A program made the translations under genes and the position numbers. 9,734 nucleotides of DNA from an uncultured Methanomethylovorans sp. (GTDB lineage Archaea > Halobacteriota > Methanosarcinia > Methanosarcinales > Methanosarcinaceae): positions 1 to 9,734 of the forward strand of contig CALBTS010000515.1 in assembly GCA_937968035.1 (NCBI GenBank), read 5' to 3'. Numbering within the stretch: position 1 is the first letter of the stretch; each line of letters begins with the position of its first letter. The notes beneath the pieces are model-generated. The model worked only from the letters and a program-made list of their open reading frames with translations, made no database searches and had not been told where the DNA came from. Below, one piece after another: positions 1 through 6,766 of the stretch.

Positions 1-99
1 CCTTCACAATTGAGAATCTAATTTAATTGTCTCCTACATAGATCTATTTGTATTTGTCGGTTTTGAATTTGGAAATAGTTTCTATATTTGTGGATAATT
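1..99. other. Intergenic left edge without a gene
   Basis: No coding region is supported here. The stretch is AT-rich and follows the minus-strand methylthiotransferase stop codon. It contains a 10-base palindrome ATAGATCTAT (38-47) and a weak inverted repeat, ACAATT (6-11) with AATTGT (25-30). Neither has the U-rich tail that would make it a convincing terminator for the minus strand. The left neighbour lies outside the window, so its promoter or 3' end could also be here. Confidence 0.6.
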
Positions 100-1401
100 T
101 CAGCTAATTACCCTTCCCAGAAAATAACCCGGGGTCGCATCGAAGATCTCAACATCACAAAAGCTCCCGGGGACAGCTGATGATTCCGGAATGACCACAG
201 GCTTATAGGATGCTGTACGGGCCATAAGACCTTTTACCTTGGCCTCTTTGGAAATAAAGACCCTGCCTTGCCAGCCCATCATACTCTTCCTGACACCTAT
301 TTTGACTTCTTCGCATACAGCGTGCAGTTCATTGGAGCGCTGTGCAACGATGCGTGAATCAATGTTACGGTATTCAAGGGCCTTTGTATGCGGGCGGGGA
401 GTGTACCTGGAAATGTTCACCTTTTCAGGTTTCTGCTTTTTTACCCATTCAACAGTTTGTATGAAATCATCATCTTGCTCTCCGGGAAAACCAACTATTA
501 TATCAGTGAATAGAGTAAGGTCATCAAAACGGTCCCTAAAACTGTTTATAATAAGATCGGCCTCTTCTATGGAATGGAACCTGTTCATCCTTTTCAGCAC
601 ATTGTCAGATGCTGATTGCACAGGCAAGTGAACGAGCTTGTAGATCTTATCGTTCTCAAAAGCATCCAACAACTCTTCCAGTATGGGAAGCACAGAAAAA
701 GGATTCATCATTCCCACACGGACCTTGAAATCGCCTGGTATATCACATATCCTCTCAAGCAGCTGAGGAAGCCTGAAATCTAGATCCGTACCGTATTGGG
801 CATTGTCCTGTGAAGTGAGCCATATTTCCCTGCAGCCATCATCAACGCCCTGTTCGATATCTTTTACAATGGAATCCGGATGGAAAGACCTGAGCGGACC
901 TCTGACGAACCTGACAATGCAATAGGAGCAAGCGTTATTACATCCCTGGGAAAGCTGACAGATGTGGATATTGGAGTTGAACCGCAACCTAGGAACATTG
1001 ATAAAACCTTCAGGTTCATGAGAAAACACATGCAGAGCTTGCCGGGAAGTACTTTGCGAACAGATGTCGGGTGGAGCTATGGAATTTAGCACCTCCCCTA
1101 TCCTTGATATTGAGTTCACTCCCAAAATATGAGCATCGGGATTGTTACGGATGATGTCCTCAAGCTGTACTTCAGGCATACATCCGGCTACCACCACTTC
1201 GATGCCTTTTTCCCCCAGTTCCCTGATCTTATGCAGGATCTTCTGTTCAGTGGAATACTTGACAGTGCAGGTGTTGAGCACTACTACATCAGCATGCTTC
1301 TCAGATACCAGTTCATGTCCCAGGTTCCTGATGGTCGCCATCATGACCTCTGCAGAAGCCTGGTTTGCCGAACAGCCAAATGTCGATACGTGCACTTTCA
1401 T
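100..1401 (-). CDS. tRNA N6-threonylcarbamoyladenosine (t6A37) methylthiotransferase, archaeal CDKAL1/MtaB type
   Basis: This 433-residue radical-SAM enzyme is expected to insert a methylthio group at C2 of t6A37 in ANN-decoding tRNAs, giving ms2t6A. The three MTTase/UPF0004-domain cysteines are visible as TFGCSANQ (C10), NTCTVK (C45) and AGCMPE (C74); they should hold the auxiliary 4Fe-4S cluster. The radical-SAM CxxxCxxC motif is C154-C158-C161 in QGCNNACSYC. LVHLPVQSASDNVLKRM (256-272) and FTDIIVGFPGE (298-308) are family blocks of the SAM domain. Residues about 375-433 fit a TRAM RNA-binding domain. Length and domain order are normal for the family. The ATG lies 2 bases after the bisphosphatase stop with no clear ribosome-binding site, so translation is probably coupled. 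Assignment to t6A rather than i6A rests on the archaeal family, not on a residue I can point to. Confidence 0.93.
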   Translation of the reverse strand: MKVHVSTFGCSANQASAEVMMATIRNLGHELVSEKHADVVVLNTCTVKYSTEQKILHKIRELGEKGIEVVVAGCMPEVQLEDIIRNNPDAHILGVNSISRIGEVLNSIAPPDICSQSTSRQALHVFSHEPEGFINVPRLRFNSNIHICQLSQGCNNACSYCIVRFVRGPLRSFHPDSIVKDIEQGVDDGCREIWLTSQDNAQYGTDLDFRLPQLLERICDIPGDFKVRVGMMNPFSVLPILEELLDAFENDKIYKLVHLPVQSASDNVLKRMNRFHSIEEADLIINSFRDRFDDLTLFTDIIVGFPGEQDDDFIQTVEWVKKQKPEKVNISRYTPRPHTKALEYRNIDSRIVAQRSNELHAVCEEVKIGVRKSMMGWQGRVFISKEAKVKGLMARTASYKPVVIPESSAVPGSFCDVEIFDATPGYFLGRVIS

Positions 1402-1403
1402 TA

Positions 1404-2495
1404 TTAAACGAAACGCAGAGGAGTGGTCTCTTTGTCATGTATGTATATGGTATCTGTAAATTTCACCACACCGGAACTGCCCATGGTCAGGCTGTGTACC
1501 CTTGCATCGCCTTCTCCAAAAAGGTTCACACCTTTCAGGATAGTACCGGGGGTGACACCGGTTGCTGAGAATATCACATCGTTGCCGGGAACAAGCTGGT
1601 TAGTGTCAAGCACATCATCCATGTTCTTTTCCGTGATGCCCATCTTCTCAAGTCTTGGCATCTTTTCAGCTTTCTCTTTAGCTATAGCTTCCTCGGATTT
1701 ACCATTGGCCACAGTAGGCAGCACAAGCCTTGCAAGGATCTTACCACCCAGGATCTTCATAGCAGCAGCAGTAAGCACTGCCTCTCCGGAACCTCCGGCA
1801 CCCATTACCACATGGACCCCTGAACCACGTATGGCTGTGGCAACCCCTGGCATCAGATCGCCATCTGTGATCAGGTTCACCCTGGCACCAGTCTCCCGGA
1901 TCTCTTTTATTTTTGCCTCATGCCTTGGCCTGTCGAGGATCACGACCACCAGTTCATCGATATTACGGTTAAGTGCTTTGGCCACTATTTCCAGATTATC
2001 TCTGACAGGAGCATCCAGGTTAATGCTATCTTCCGGATGCTTCCGTTCATACTTAACCACTTCCGGACCCACCACTATCTTGTCCATGTAGATGTCAGGT
2101 CCGTGGAAAAGGCCACCTCTTTCTGCCATTGCCATCACGGAGATGGCACCCGGAGTACCATTTGCTGCCAGATTGGTACCTTCAAGAGGGTCCACAGCAA
2201 TGTCCACTTCAAGATCGCCTTCCCAGGTCCCAACATGTTCGCCTATGTACAGCATCGGGGCTTCATCCCTTTCCCCTTCACCGATCTTTATGATCCCTTT
2301 CATGTCAAGGTAATTGAGAGTCCGGCGCATGGCTTCCACTGAAACCTGGTCAGCATAATGCTTGTCTCCTCTACCCATCTGATAAGATGCTGCTATTGCT
2401 GCTGCTTCCGTAACATGTAGAAGTCTTGGCAACAGGGCGGATTCTATAGGACCTGCGCACTTGATCATTGCTTCTGCTGTTTTCTTATGTGACAT
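1404..2495 (-). CDS. glpX: Fructose-1,6-bisphosphatase class II (GlpX family)
   Basis: This 363-residue enzyme is expected to hydrolyse fructose 1,6-bisphosphate to fructose 6-phosphate in gluconeogenesis, in the cytoplasm. Class II markers are GEGERDEAPMLYIGE (72-86) and the metal/phosphate motif VDPLEGTN (101-108), with DGDLMPG (211-217) and LFGEGDARVHSLTMG (325-339) further on. The segment usually written GGAPEG in bacterial GlpX/SBPases reads GAGGSGEA here (232-239). I take the ATG at 2495 (MSHKKTAEAM) as the start, because GGGAG lies 11 to 15 bases upstream and homology begins there. A frame extension to a TTG at 2564 adds 23 unlikely residues. A TATA-like element and palindrome lie upstream, so the gene may have its own promoter. 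It could also be read through from Cgi121, 106 bases away. Its partner downstream is the methylthiotransferase. Confidence 0.92.
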   Translation of the reverse strand: MSHKKTAEAMIKCAGPIESALLPRLLHVTEAAAIAASYQMGRGDKHYADQVSVEAMRRTLNYLDMKGIIKIGEGERDEAPMLYIGEHVGTWEGDLEVDIAVDPLEGTNLAANGTPGAISVMAMAERGGLFHGPDIYMDKIVVGPEVVKYERKHPEDSINLDAPVRDNLEIVAKALNRNIDELVVVILDRPRHEAKIKEIRETGARVNLITDGDLMPGVATAIRGSGVHVVMGAGGSGEAVLTAAAMKILGGKILARLVLPTVANGKSEEAIAKEKAEKMPRLEKMGITEKNMDDVLDTNQLVPGNDVIFSATGVTPGTILKGVNLFGEGDARVHSLTMGSSGVVKFTDTIYIHDKETTPLRFV

Positions 2496-2570
2496 GAGTT
2501 CAAACTCTCCCGTAATAATATCTATAATCGTATGATATGTTATTTGCTTAATTAATAATGGCAAGTTTAC

Positions 2571-2580
2571 TGACCGGTCA
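2571..2580. promoter_or_regulatory. Perfect palindrome TGACCGGTCA, possible operator of the bisphosphatase operon
   Basis: The ten bases form an exact palindrome in the 106-base gap between Cgi121 and the bisphosphatase gene. It abuts the TATA-like stretch at 2581-2590 on its downstream side (minus strand). That puts it between the TATA box and the predicted transcription start near 2559, a usual place for a repressor site. The binding protein is unknown and no second copy was found in the window. Confidence 0.35.
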
Positions 2581-2590
2581 TATATTATTA
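2581..2590 (-). promoter_or_regulatory. TATA-like element for the bisphosphatase/methylthiotransferase unit
   Basis: Read on the minus strand this is TAATAATATA, an archaeal TATA-like sequence. With the usual spacing of about 26 bases, transcription would start near 2559 and leave a leader of about 60 bases before the ATG at 2495. The area is AT-rich overall, so another box is possible. Confidence 0.35.
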
Positions 2591-2601
2591 TTTCGTAGAT
2601 A

Positions 2602-3111
2602 TCACTTCAATACATCCACAAGTGCCACTCGCTCGATGACAAGCTCCGGGACCATTTGCTCACCCACAACTTCGATCTCATCTGCAGTGATGCCGAACTG
2701 CATGATCATTTCGTCTCTCTTGGACGGCAGATACGCAATGACATCTGCTGGCACAACCATCTGTCCGAGCATGTCCACACATGGTGGAACAGAACATGCC
2801 TCACCCATTACAATAAAAACTACATTGTTCTGGCCTTGGTGGACACCTATGGAGAACGCTTCCCCGATCTGACGTTTTCCTGATGCATAGCGCATAATCT
2901 CAATACCCACATCCTTTGCAGCATTTCTTTCCTGTTCGAACGCCCTGAGAGCTTTTGCTACAGCAAACTTCAAATGATTTTCACCTGCTATTTTATCCGC
3001 ATTCATAGACTGAACTATGCAACCAGTTGCCTTTGATAGGTCCCCTATTGTCCTGAGAAAAGACTTCAGATCTTCTATGAATATGCGACCACTTACGAAC
3101 TCAACGTGCAT
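2602..3111 (-). CDS. cgi121: KEOPS complex subunit Cgi121
   Basis: This 169-residue protein is a Cgi121/TPRKB homologue. It is an accessory subunit of KEOPS (Kae1, Bud32, Cgi121, Pcc1), which transfers threonylcarbamoyl to A37 of tRNA to make t6A. In archaeal systems studied, Cgi121 recruits the tRNA by its 3' CCA end and touches the Bud32 kinase. The recognisable core is NADKIAGENHLKFAVAKALR (37-56) followed by MRYASGKRQIGEAF (73-86) and NNVVFIVMGE (95-104), the most conserved blocks of the family. Length is typical. The ATG has no obvious ribosome-binding site, and an AT-rich TATA-like stretch sits about 25 bases upstream, so a leaderless transcript is possible. It is divergent from leuS and lies upstream of the bisphosphatase and the predicted t6A methylthiotransferase on the same strand. 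Confidence 0.9.
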   Translation of the reverse strand: MHVEFVSGRIFIEDLKSFLRTIGDLSKATGCIVQSMNADKIAGENHLKFAVAKALRAFEQERNAAKDVGIEIMRYASGKRQIGEAFSIGVHQGQNNVVFIVMGEACSVPPCVDMLGQMVVPADVIAYLPSKRDEMIMQFGITADEIEVVGEQMVPELVIERVALVDVLK

Positions 3112-3124
3112 GGAACTAAATTCA

Positions 3125-3137
3125 ATTCTTTAAGAAT
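3125..3137. repeat. 13-base palindrome ATTCTTTAAGAAT upstream of Cgi121
   Basis: Six-base arms around a single central T pair perfectly. The element lies 14 bases before the Cgi121 ATG and overlaps the stretch where its TATA box would be for a leaderless transcript. It may be an operator. AT-rich palindromes of this length can also arise by chance. Confidence 0.3.
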
Positions 3138-3156
3138 AAGCATAACGGTATGATGT

Positions 3157-3196
3157 GAATACAGTAAAAAAAGAAGTATTTTACTGAACTGTATTC
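3157..3196. repeat. Nested inverted repeat in the Cgi121/leuS divergent region
   Basis: GAATACAGT (3157-3165) and ACTGTATTC (3188-3196) form an exact 9-base inverted repeat. Inside it AGTAAAA (3163-3169) pairs with TTTTACT (3179-3185). Combined, GAATAC plus AGTAAAA against TTTTACT plus GTATTC gives a 13-pair stem with a 5-base bulge (3186-3190) and a 9-base loop. No gene ends here, so it is not a simple terminator. It could be an operator or an RNA structure. Confidence 0.4.
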
Positions 3197-3250
3197 TATT
3201 GAACCCATTTCCATTGATCAGAAAAGAGATTAGCAAGGGATCTGTCTGCT

Positions 3251-3263
3251 GAATGGACCATTC
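3251..3263. repeat. 13-base palindrome GAATGGACCATTC upstream of leuS
   Basis: Six-base arms GAATGG and CCATTC flank a single A and pair perfectly. The element lies about 50 bases upstream of the predicted leuS TATA box, a position suited to an activator or autoregulator. No regulator is identified. Confidence 0.35.
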
Positions 3264-3311
3264 AAAAGAGTAGACTTTATGTGGATGTAAGTTATTTAGG
3301 TGTTAATCAAG

Positions 3312-3319
3312 ATATAAAT
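3312..3319 (+). promoter_or_regulatory. TATA box of leuS
   Basis: ATATAAAT is close to the archaeal consensus and is the best match in the divergent region. A start 26-27 bases downstream falls near 3342, giving a leuS leader of about 49 bases. The leader has a purine-rich GGAAAGG (3377-3383) before the ATG at 3391, which could serve as ribosome-binding site. Confidence 0.5.
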
Positions 3320-3390
3320 AAGGCATCAATGGTCCCAGAAGGGATCACTGGATGAATGCATAATAACAGGTATACCGGAAAGGCGTAACC

Positions 3391-6279
3391 ATGGAACAGG
3401 ATTACATACCGTGCGAGATAGAAAGAAAATGGCAGAAGACATGGGATGATACAAAGGTCTTCCAGCCTGAGCCAGATGAGAGAAAAAAGTTCTTTATTAC
3501 AATACCCTACCCCTATCTCAACGGTAATTTACACGCAGGACACACCCGGACCTTTACCATAGGAGACGTCATAGCACGATATAAACGGATGCAGGGATAT
3601 AATGTGCTTTTCCCTATGGGCTTCCATGTCACAGGAACACCTATCGTAGGTCTTGCCGAGCTGATAGCCAACCGCGATCCTCAGACCATGAAGGTATATT
3701 CGCAGTTGCATGGCATACCTGCAGATATTCTGGAAACGCTGATCACTCCTGAGAAGATCGTGGAGTATTTCAGCAAAGAAGCTGAAAAGGCCATGCGTTC
3801 TATTGGTTATTCTATTGACTGGAGACGCAAGTTCACCACCACTGACCCAACTTATAAGAAGTTCATCGAATGGCAGTTCAACCTGTTGCACGAAAAAGGT
3901 CTCATTGTCAGGGGATCACATCCTGTTAAATGGTGTCCGAACGATAACAATCCTGTTGAGGACCATGATATCCTGCACGGGGAAGAAGCAACGATCGTTG
4001 ATTATACTTTTGTCAAATTCCAGCATGATGGTGTTGTACTGCCTTGCGCTACCCTGCGTCCAGAAACTATTTTTGGTGTTACGAACCTCTGGATCAATCC
4101 TGATATAGAGCATGTCAAGATAAGGGTGGAAAAGGATGGAAGAACGGAGTTCTGGGTGGTAAGCAAAGAAGCTTACAGGAAGCTAACTTTCACTGACAGG
4201 AAAGTGGAATTCGTAGAGGATGTGCCATCTGCATCCCTCATAGGTATAAAGGTGAAGAACCCTCTCACAGGCAATGATGTCATTACATTGCCAGCCTCCT
4301 TCGTAAGGGGAGAGAATGGTAGTGGGATCGTGATGAGCGTGCCTGCCCACGCACCCTATGACTATCTTGCCCTGAAAGACCTTTACGATAAGGATCTCTC
4401 ACAGTACGGGATCAGGGAAGACCTGCGCAATATAAAGCTAATTTCCCTGATAGCAGCTAAGGAATTCGGAGAATACCCTGCTGTAGAAGCCGTTCAACAG
4501 CTTGGTGTGAAGGACCAGAAAGATCCTAAAGCTGAAGAGGCGACAAAGATCGTTTACAGGAGAGAGTTCCATGGCGGTGTGCTCAAAGAGAACACCGGGA
4601 AATATGCCGGCATAGCAGTTTCCAAGATCAAGGACGTGCTCACCCAGGACCTTATAGGTCAGGGCATAGGAGAAATATTCTACGAGTTCAGCGAACCGGT
4701 GGTATGCCGCTGTGGAACGCCCTGTGTGGTCAACATGGTCGAAGGCCAGTGGTTCCTCAACTATTCGAATCCGGAATGGAAAGAAAAGGTATACAGATGT
4801 ATTGAGAAGATGGAGATCATTCCTGAAGAATACAGGGTGGAGTTCAACAACAAGGTCGATTGGCTAAAGGACAAGGCCTGTGCAAGGAAAAAGGGACTTG
4901 GCACGCACCTGCCTTTTGATGATCAATGGCTCATTGAGTCGCTTGGTGATTCCACTATTTATATGACATACTACATCACCAACAAGTTCTTTTCCCGCGG
5001 TATCGGACCGGAACATCTCACCCCTCAACTTTTCGATTATGTGCTTCTGGGAAAGGGCAGTGTGCAGCAGGCAGCAGCAGCTACAGGCCTTGATGAACAA
5101 CTCATAGCACAGATGAAAAGGGATATGGACTACTGGTATCCTGTGGACCTCAGGTCTTCAGGTAAAGACCTTGTACCCAATCACTTACTGTTTTTCCTTT
5201 TCCATCATGTAGCTATATTTGAAGAGAAGAAGTGGCCTCGGGCTCTTGCTGTCAATGGTTTTGTTTCCCTCGAGGGTCAAAAGATGAGCAAATCCAAAGG
5301 TCCGTTGCTCACTCTGAAGAACGCAGTAGATGAATATGGTGCTGATATCAGCCGTATGTACATCCTTTCCAGTGCCGAACAGACACAGGACGCAGACTGG
5401 AGGAACAGCGGGGTAGAAGCTGCAAAAAAACAGGTGGAAAGATTCTACTCCTTTGCCGGAGAGATCATTGAATCAGGTGCAGTATGTGGCATGTGCGGAG
5501 AACTGAAACTCATTGACAGGTGGATGCTTAGCCGTCTGCAACACCGCATCAGGGAAACTAACAATGATATGAGATCCCTGAGGACCCGCAGTGCCCTGCA
5601 AAATGCATTCTTCCTGCTACTTAATGATATCAAATGGTATCAAAAAAGAGGAGGCAGCAATCTACTCTATGATATGCTGGATACCTGGGTGCGTCTAATG
5701 GCACCATTCATGCCACATGTATGTGAAGAGATCTGGCAGGCATTGGGACATGAGGGGAATGACATTGTATCTCTTGCCCATTATCCTATCTTTGATCCGG
5801 AACTGTTAAACAACAATGCAGAACTTGCAGAGGAACTTGTGGACAACACACTGGAAGACATTGAAGAGATACTGAAGGTCACAAAGATGACCCCGCAGAA
5901 GATAGTGTTGTATACATCTGCAGCATGGAAAACAAAAGCTTTCCGGATGGCTCTTAAGATGCAAAGCGAAGGTACGCTTAACCCTGGTGTTCTGATCAAG
6001 GCTTTGATGGCAGAACCTGCCAACAGAGCGTATGGAAAAGAAATACCTAAGTTCGTACAGAAGATAGTTCCTGATATCAGCAGCATGAAATTGGAACGTT
6101 TGGAGATGTTCGATGGTTACGAACTGGATGAGCTTGCAATACTCAGAGAGAACCAGCAATTCTTTGAGAAAGAATTTAGCTGCACAGTAGAAGTTTACAG
6201 CGCGGATGAGCCCGGTTACGACCCTGAGAACAAGTCAAGGTTCGCTGTTCCCATGAGACCGGCTATCTATCTTGAATAA
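3391..6279 (+). CDS. leuS: Leucyl-tRNA synthetase, archaeal/eukaryotic type
   Basis: This 962-residue class I synthetase attaches leucine to tRNA-Leu in the cytoplasm. The HIGH signature is HAGH (48-51), within PYPYLNGNLHAGHTRTF, and the KMSKS signature is exact at 631-635 (GQKMSKSKG). The CP1 editing domain spans roughly 185-385. It shows the threonine-rich TLRPETIFGVTNLW (221-234) and VPAHAPYDY (318-326), whose aspartate at 324 is the expected editing Asp. A CRCGTPC cluster (439-445) could bind zinc. ADISRMYILSSAEQTQDADW (651-670) and the anticodon-binding helices follow, then an archaeal-type C-terminal extension. The frame is uninterrupted and the length is normal. The ATG at 3391 is preceded by a purine-rich site and two tiny upstream frames, the second ending 2 bases before it. 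The gene is monocistronic in appearance, with a hairpin after the stop. Confidence 0.97.
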   Translation: MEQDYIPCEIERKWQKTWDDTKVFQPEPDERKKFFITIPYPYLNGNLHAGHTRTFTIGDVIARYKRMQGYNVLFPMGFHVTGTPIVGLAELIANRDPQTMKVYSQLHGIPADILETLITPEKIVEYFSKEAEKAMRSIGYSIDWRRKFTTTDPTYKKFIEWQFNLLHEKGLIVRGSHPVKWCPNDNNPVEDHDILHGEEATIVDYTFVKFQHDGVVLPCATLRPETIFGVTNLWINPDIEHVKIRVEKDGRTEFWVVSKEAYRKLTFTDRKVEFVEDVPSASLIGIKVKNPLTGNDVITLPASFVRGENGSGIVMSVPAHAPYDYLALKDLYDKDLSQYGIREDLRNIKLISLIAAKEFGEYPAVEAVQQLGVKDQKDPKAEEATKIVYRREFHGGVLKENTGKYAGIAVSKIKDVLTQDLIGQGIGEIFYEFSEPVVCRCGTPCVVNMVEGQWFLNYSNPEWKEKVYRCIEKMEIIPEEYRVEFNNKVDWLKDKACARKKGLGTHLPFDDQWLIESLGDSTIYMTYYITNKFFSRGIGPEHLTPQLFDYVLLGKGSVQQAAAATGLDEQLIAQMKRDMDYWYPVDLRSSGKDLVPNHLLFFLFHHVAIFEEKKWPRALAVNGFVSLEGQKMSKSKGPLLTLKNAVDEYGADISRMYILSSAEQTQDADWRNSGVEAAKKQVERFYSFAGEIIESGAVCGMCGELKLIDRWMLSRLQHRIRETNNDMRSLRTRSALQNAFFLLLNDIKWYQKRGGSNLLYDMLDTWVRLMAPFMPHVCEEIWQALGHEGNDIVSLAHYPIFDPELLNNNAELAEELVDNTLEDIEEILKVTKMTPQKIVLYTSAAWKTKAFRMALKMQSEGTLNPGVLIKALMAEPANRAYGKEIPKFVQKIVPDISSMKLERLEMFDGYELDELAILRENQQFFEKEFSCTVEVYSADEPGYDPENKSRFAVPMRPAIYLE

Positions 6280-6285
6280 AACTAC

Positions 6286-6307
6286 GGGACTGCGTGCTTG
6301 CAGTCCT
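6286..6307 (+). terminator. Hairpin downstream of leuS
   Basis: GGACTGC (6287-6293) and GCAGTCC (6300-6306) form an exact 7-pair stem around a 6-base loop, extendable by one G-U pair. It begins 7 bases after the leuS stop and is followed by a moderately T-rich run to about 6318. On the other strand it is followed by a run of T as well, so it may also end transcription from the minus-strand remnant. Confidence 0.5.
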
Positions 6308-6340
6308 TCTATGTTTTGATCGTATGCTGTGATTCCATGA

Positions 6341-6751
6341 TCATTTTTTCTTCCGCAGATAGCTTGAGGCTATGAGCATTAGCAGTATACAAGTGATCGC
6401 ATTGAAACCCGGTGCACTTCTCCCTGTGTCACTTCCAGATGACACATCCTCCACTGAGACTTCATCTTTCCCAAAGTTGATATTTGGCGATGCTTTTGCC
6501 CCCATATCCACAACAAATACTTCTTCTTCGGGATATAGTGGAGAAGTTGTGGTATTCTGCTCCACAGATCCACCCATTCCACCTGAAGATGAGACTTGGG
6601 CATTTACCACAATATAATCGGTCTTTATTTCTGTATCCTCTCCAAAACTATTGGTTACCTTGAGAGAGACGGTATATCTGCCTGCATAACTATATTGATG
6701 CTGGCAGTTCTTTGTCTTCTTAGTAAAACATAATCTTTTTAAAGCTGGCAT
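6341..6751 (-). pseudogene. 5'-truncated remnant of a PKD-domain surface protein with PGF-CTERM-like tail
   Basis: The open frame is 136 residues. Residues about 14-49 match the end of a PKD domain (HQYSYAGRYTVSLKVTNSFG, then TDYIVV). A Ser/Gly/Thr-rich and acidic linker follows. The C terminus is APGF (113-116), a hydrophobic segment (about 117-132) and LRKKK, the layout of a PGF-CTERM sorting signal processed by archaeosortase A. Such proteins normally carry an N-terminal signal peptide and whole PKD repeats. Here the PKD domain lacks its beginning, the first 13 residues look unrelated, and no signal peptide is present. The upstream side runs at once into the promoter and coding region of the divergent VLRF1 gene, which leaves no room for its own promoter. 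I read it as a decayed 3' end. A short expressed protein is possible but could not be exported in the usual way. Confidence 0.7.
6735..6744 (+). promoter_or_regulatory. TATA-like element for the VLRF1 gene
   Basis: CTTTTTAAAG is centred about 27 bases before the ATG at 6767, which predicts a transcript starting at or beside the start codon (leaderless). A second AT palindrome, CTATTTATAG (6752-6761), is too close to the ATG to act as the TATA box unless translation begins further in, and no suitable ATG follows nearby. Confidence 0.4.
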
Positions 6752-6766
6752 CTATTTATAGTCCAA

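Noticed and set aside
880..1089. Plus-strand frame of 69 codons within the methylthiotransferase gene
   Set aside because: It overlaps the radical-SAM cysteine motif region on the opposite strand and has no features of its own.
1423..2091. A 222-codon plus-strand open frame opposite the bisphosphatase gene
   Set aside because: It is antisense to a clearly conserved enzyme, is Ser/Pro/Thr-rich in the way shadow frames are, and has no recognisable domain.
2496..2564. N-terminal extension of the bisphosphatase to a TTG at 2564
   Set aside because: The extra 23 residues do not resemble the family. The ATG at 2495 has a better ribosome-binding site and fits the GlpX N terminus, and the TTG would nearly coincide with the predicted transcription start.
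3150..3187. Possible box C/D guide RNA (ATGATGT ... CTGA)
   Set aside because: The C box is imperfect, no D'/C' boxes are seen at the right spacing, and the interval is shorter than usual archaeal C/D RNAs.
3320..3390. Leucine-responsive leader peptide or T-box controlling leuS
   Set aside because: The short leader frames contain no leucine codons, and T-boxes are not expected in archaea; no T-box motif is visible.
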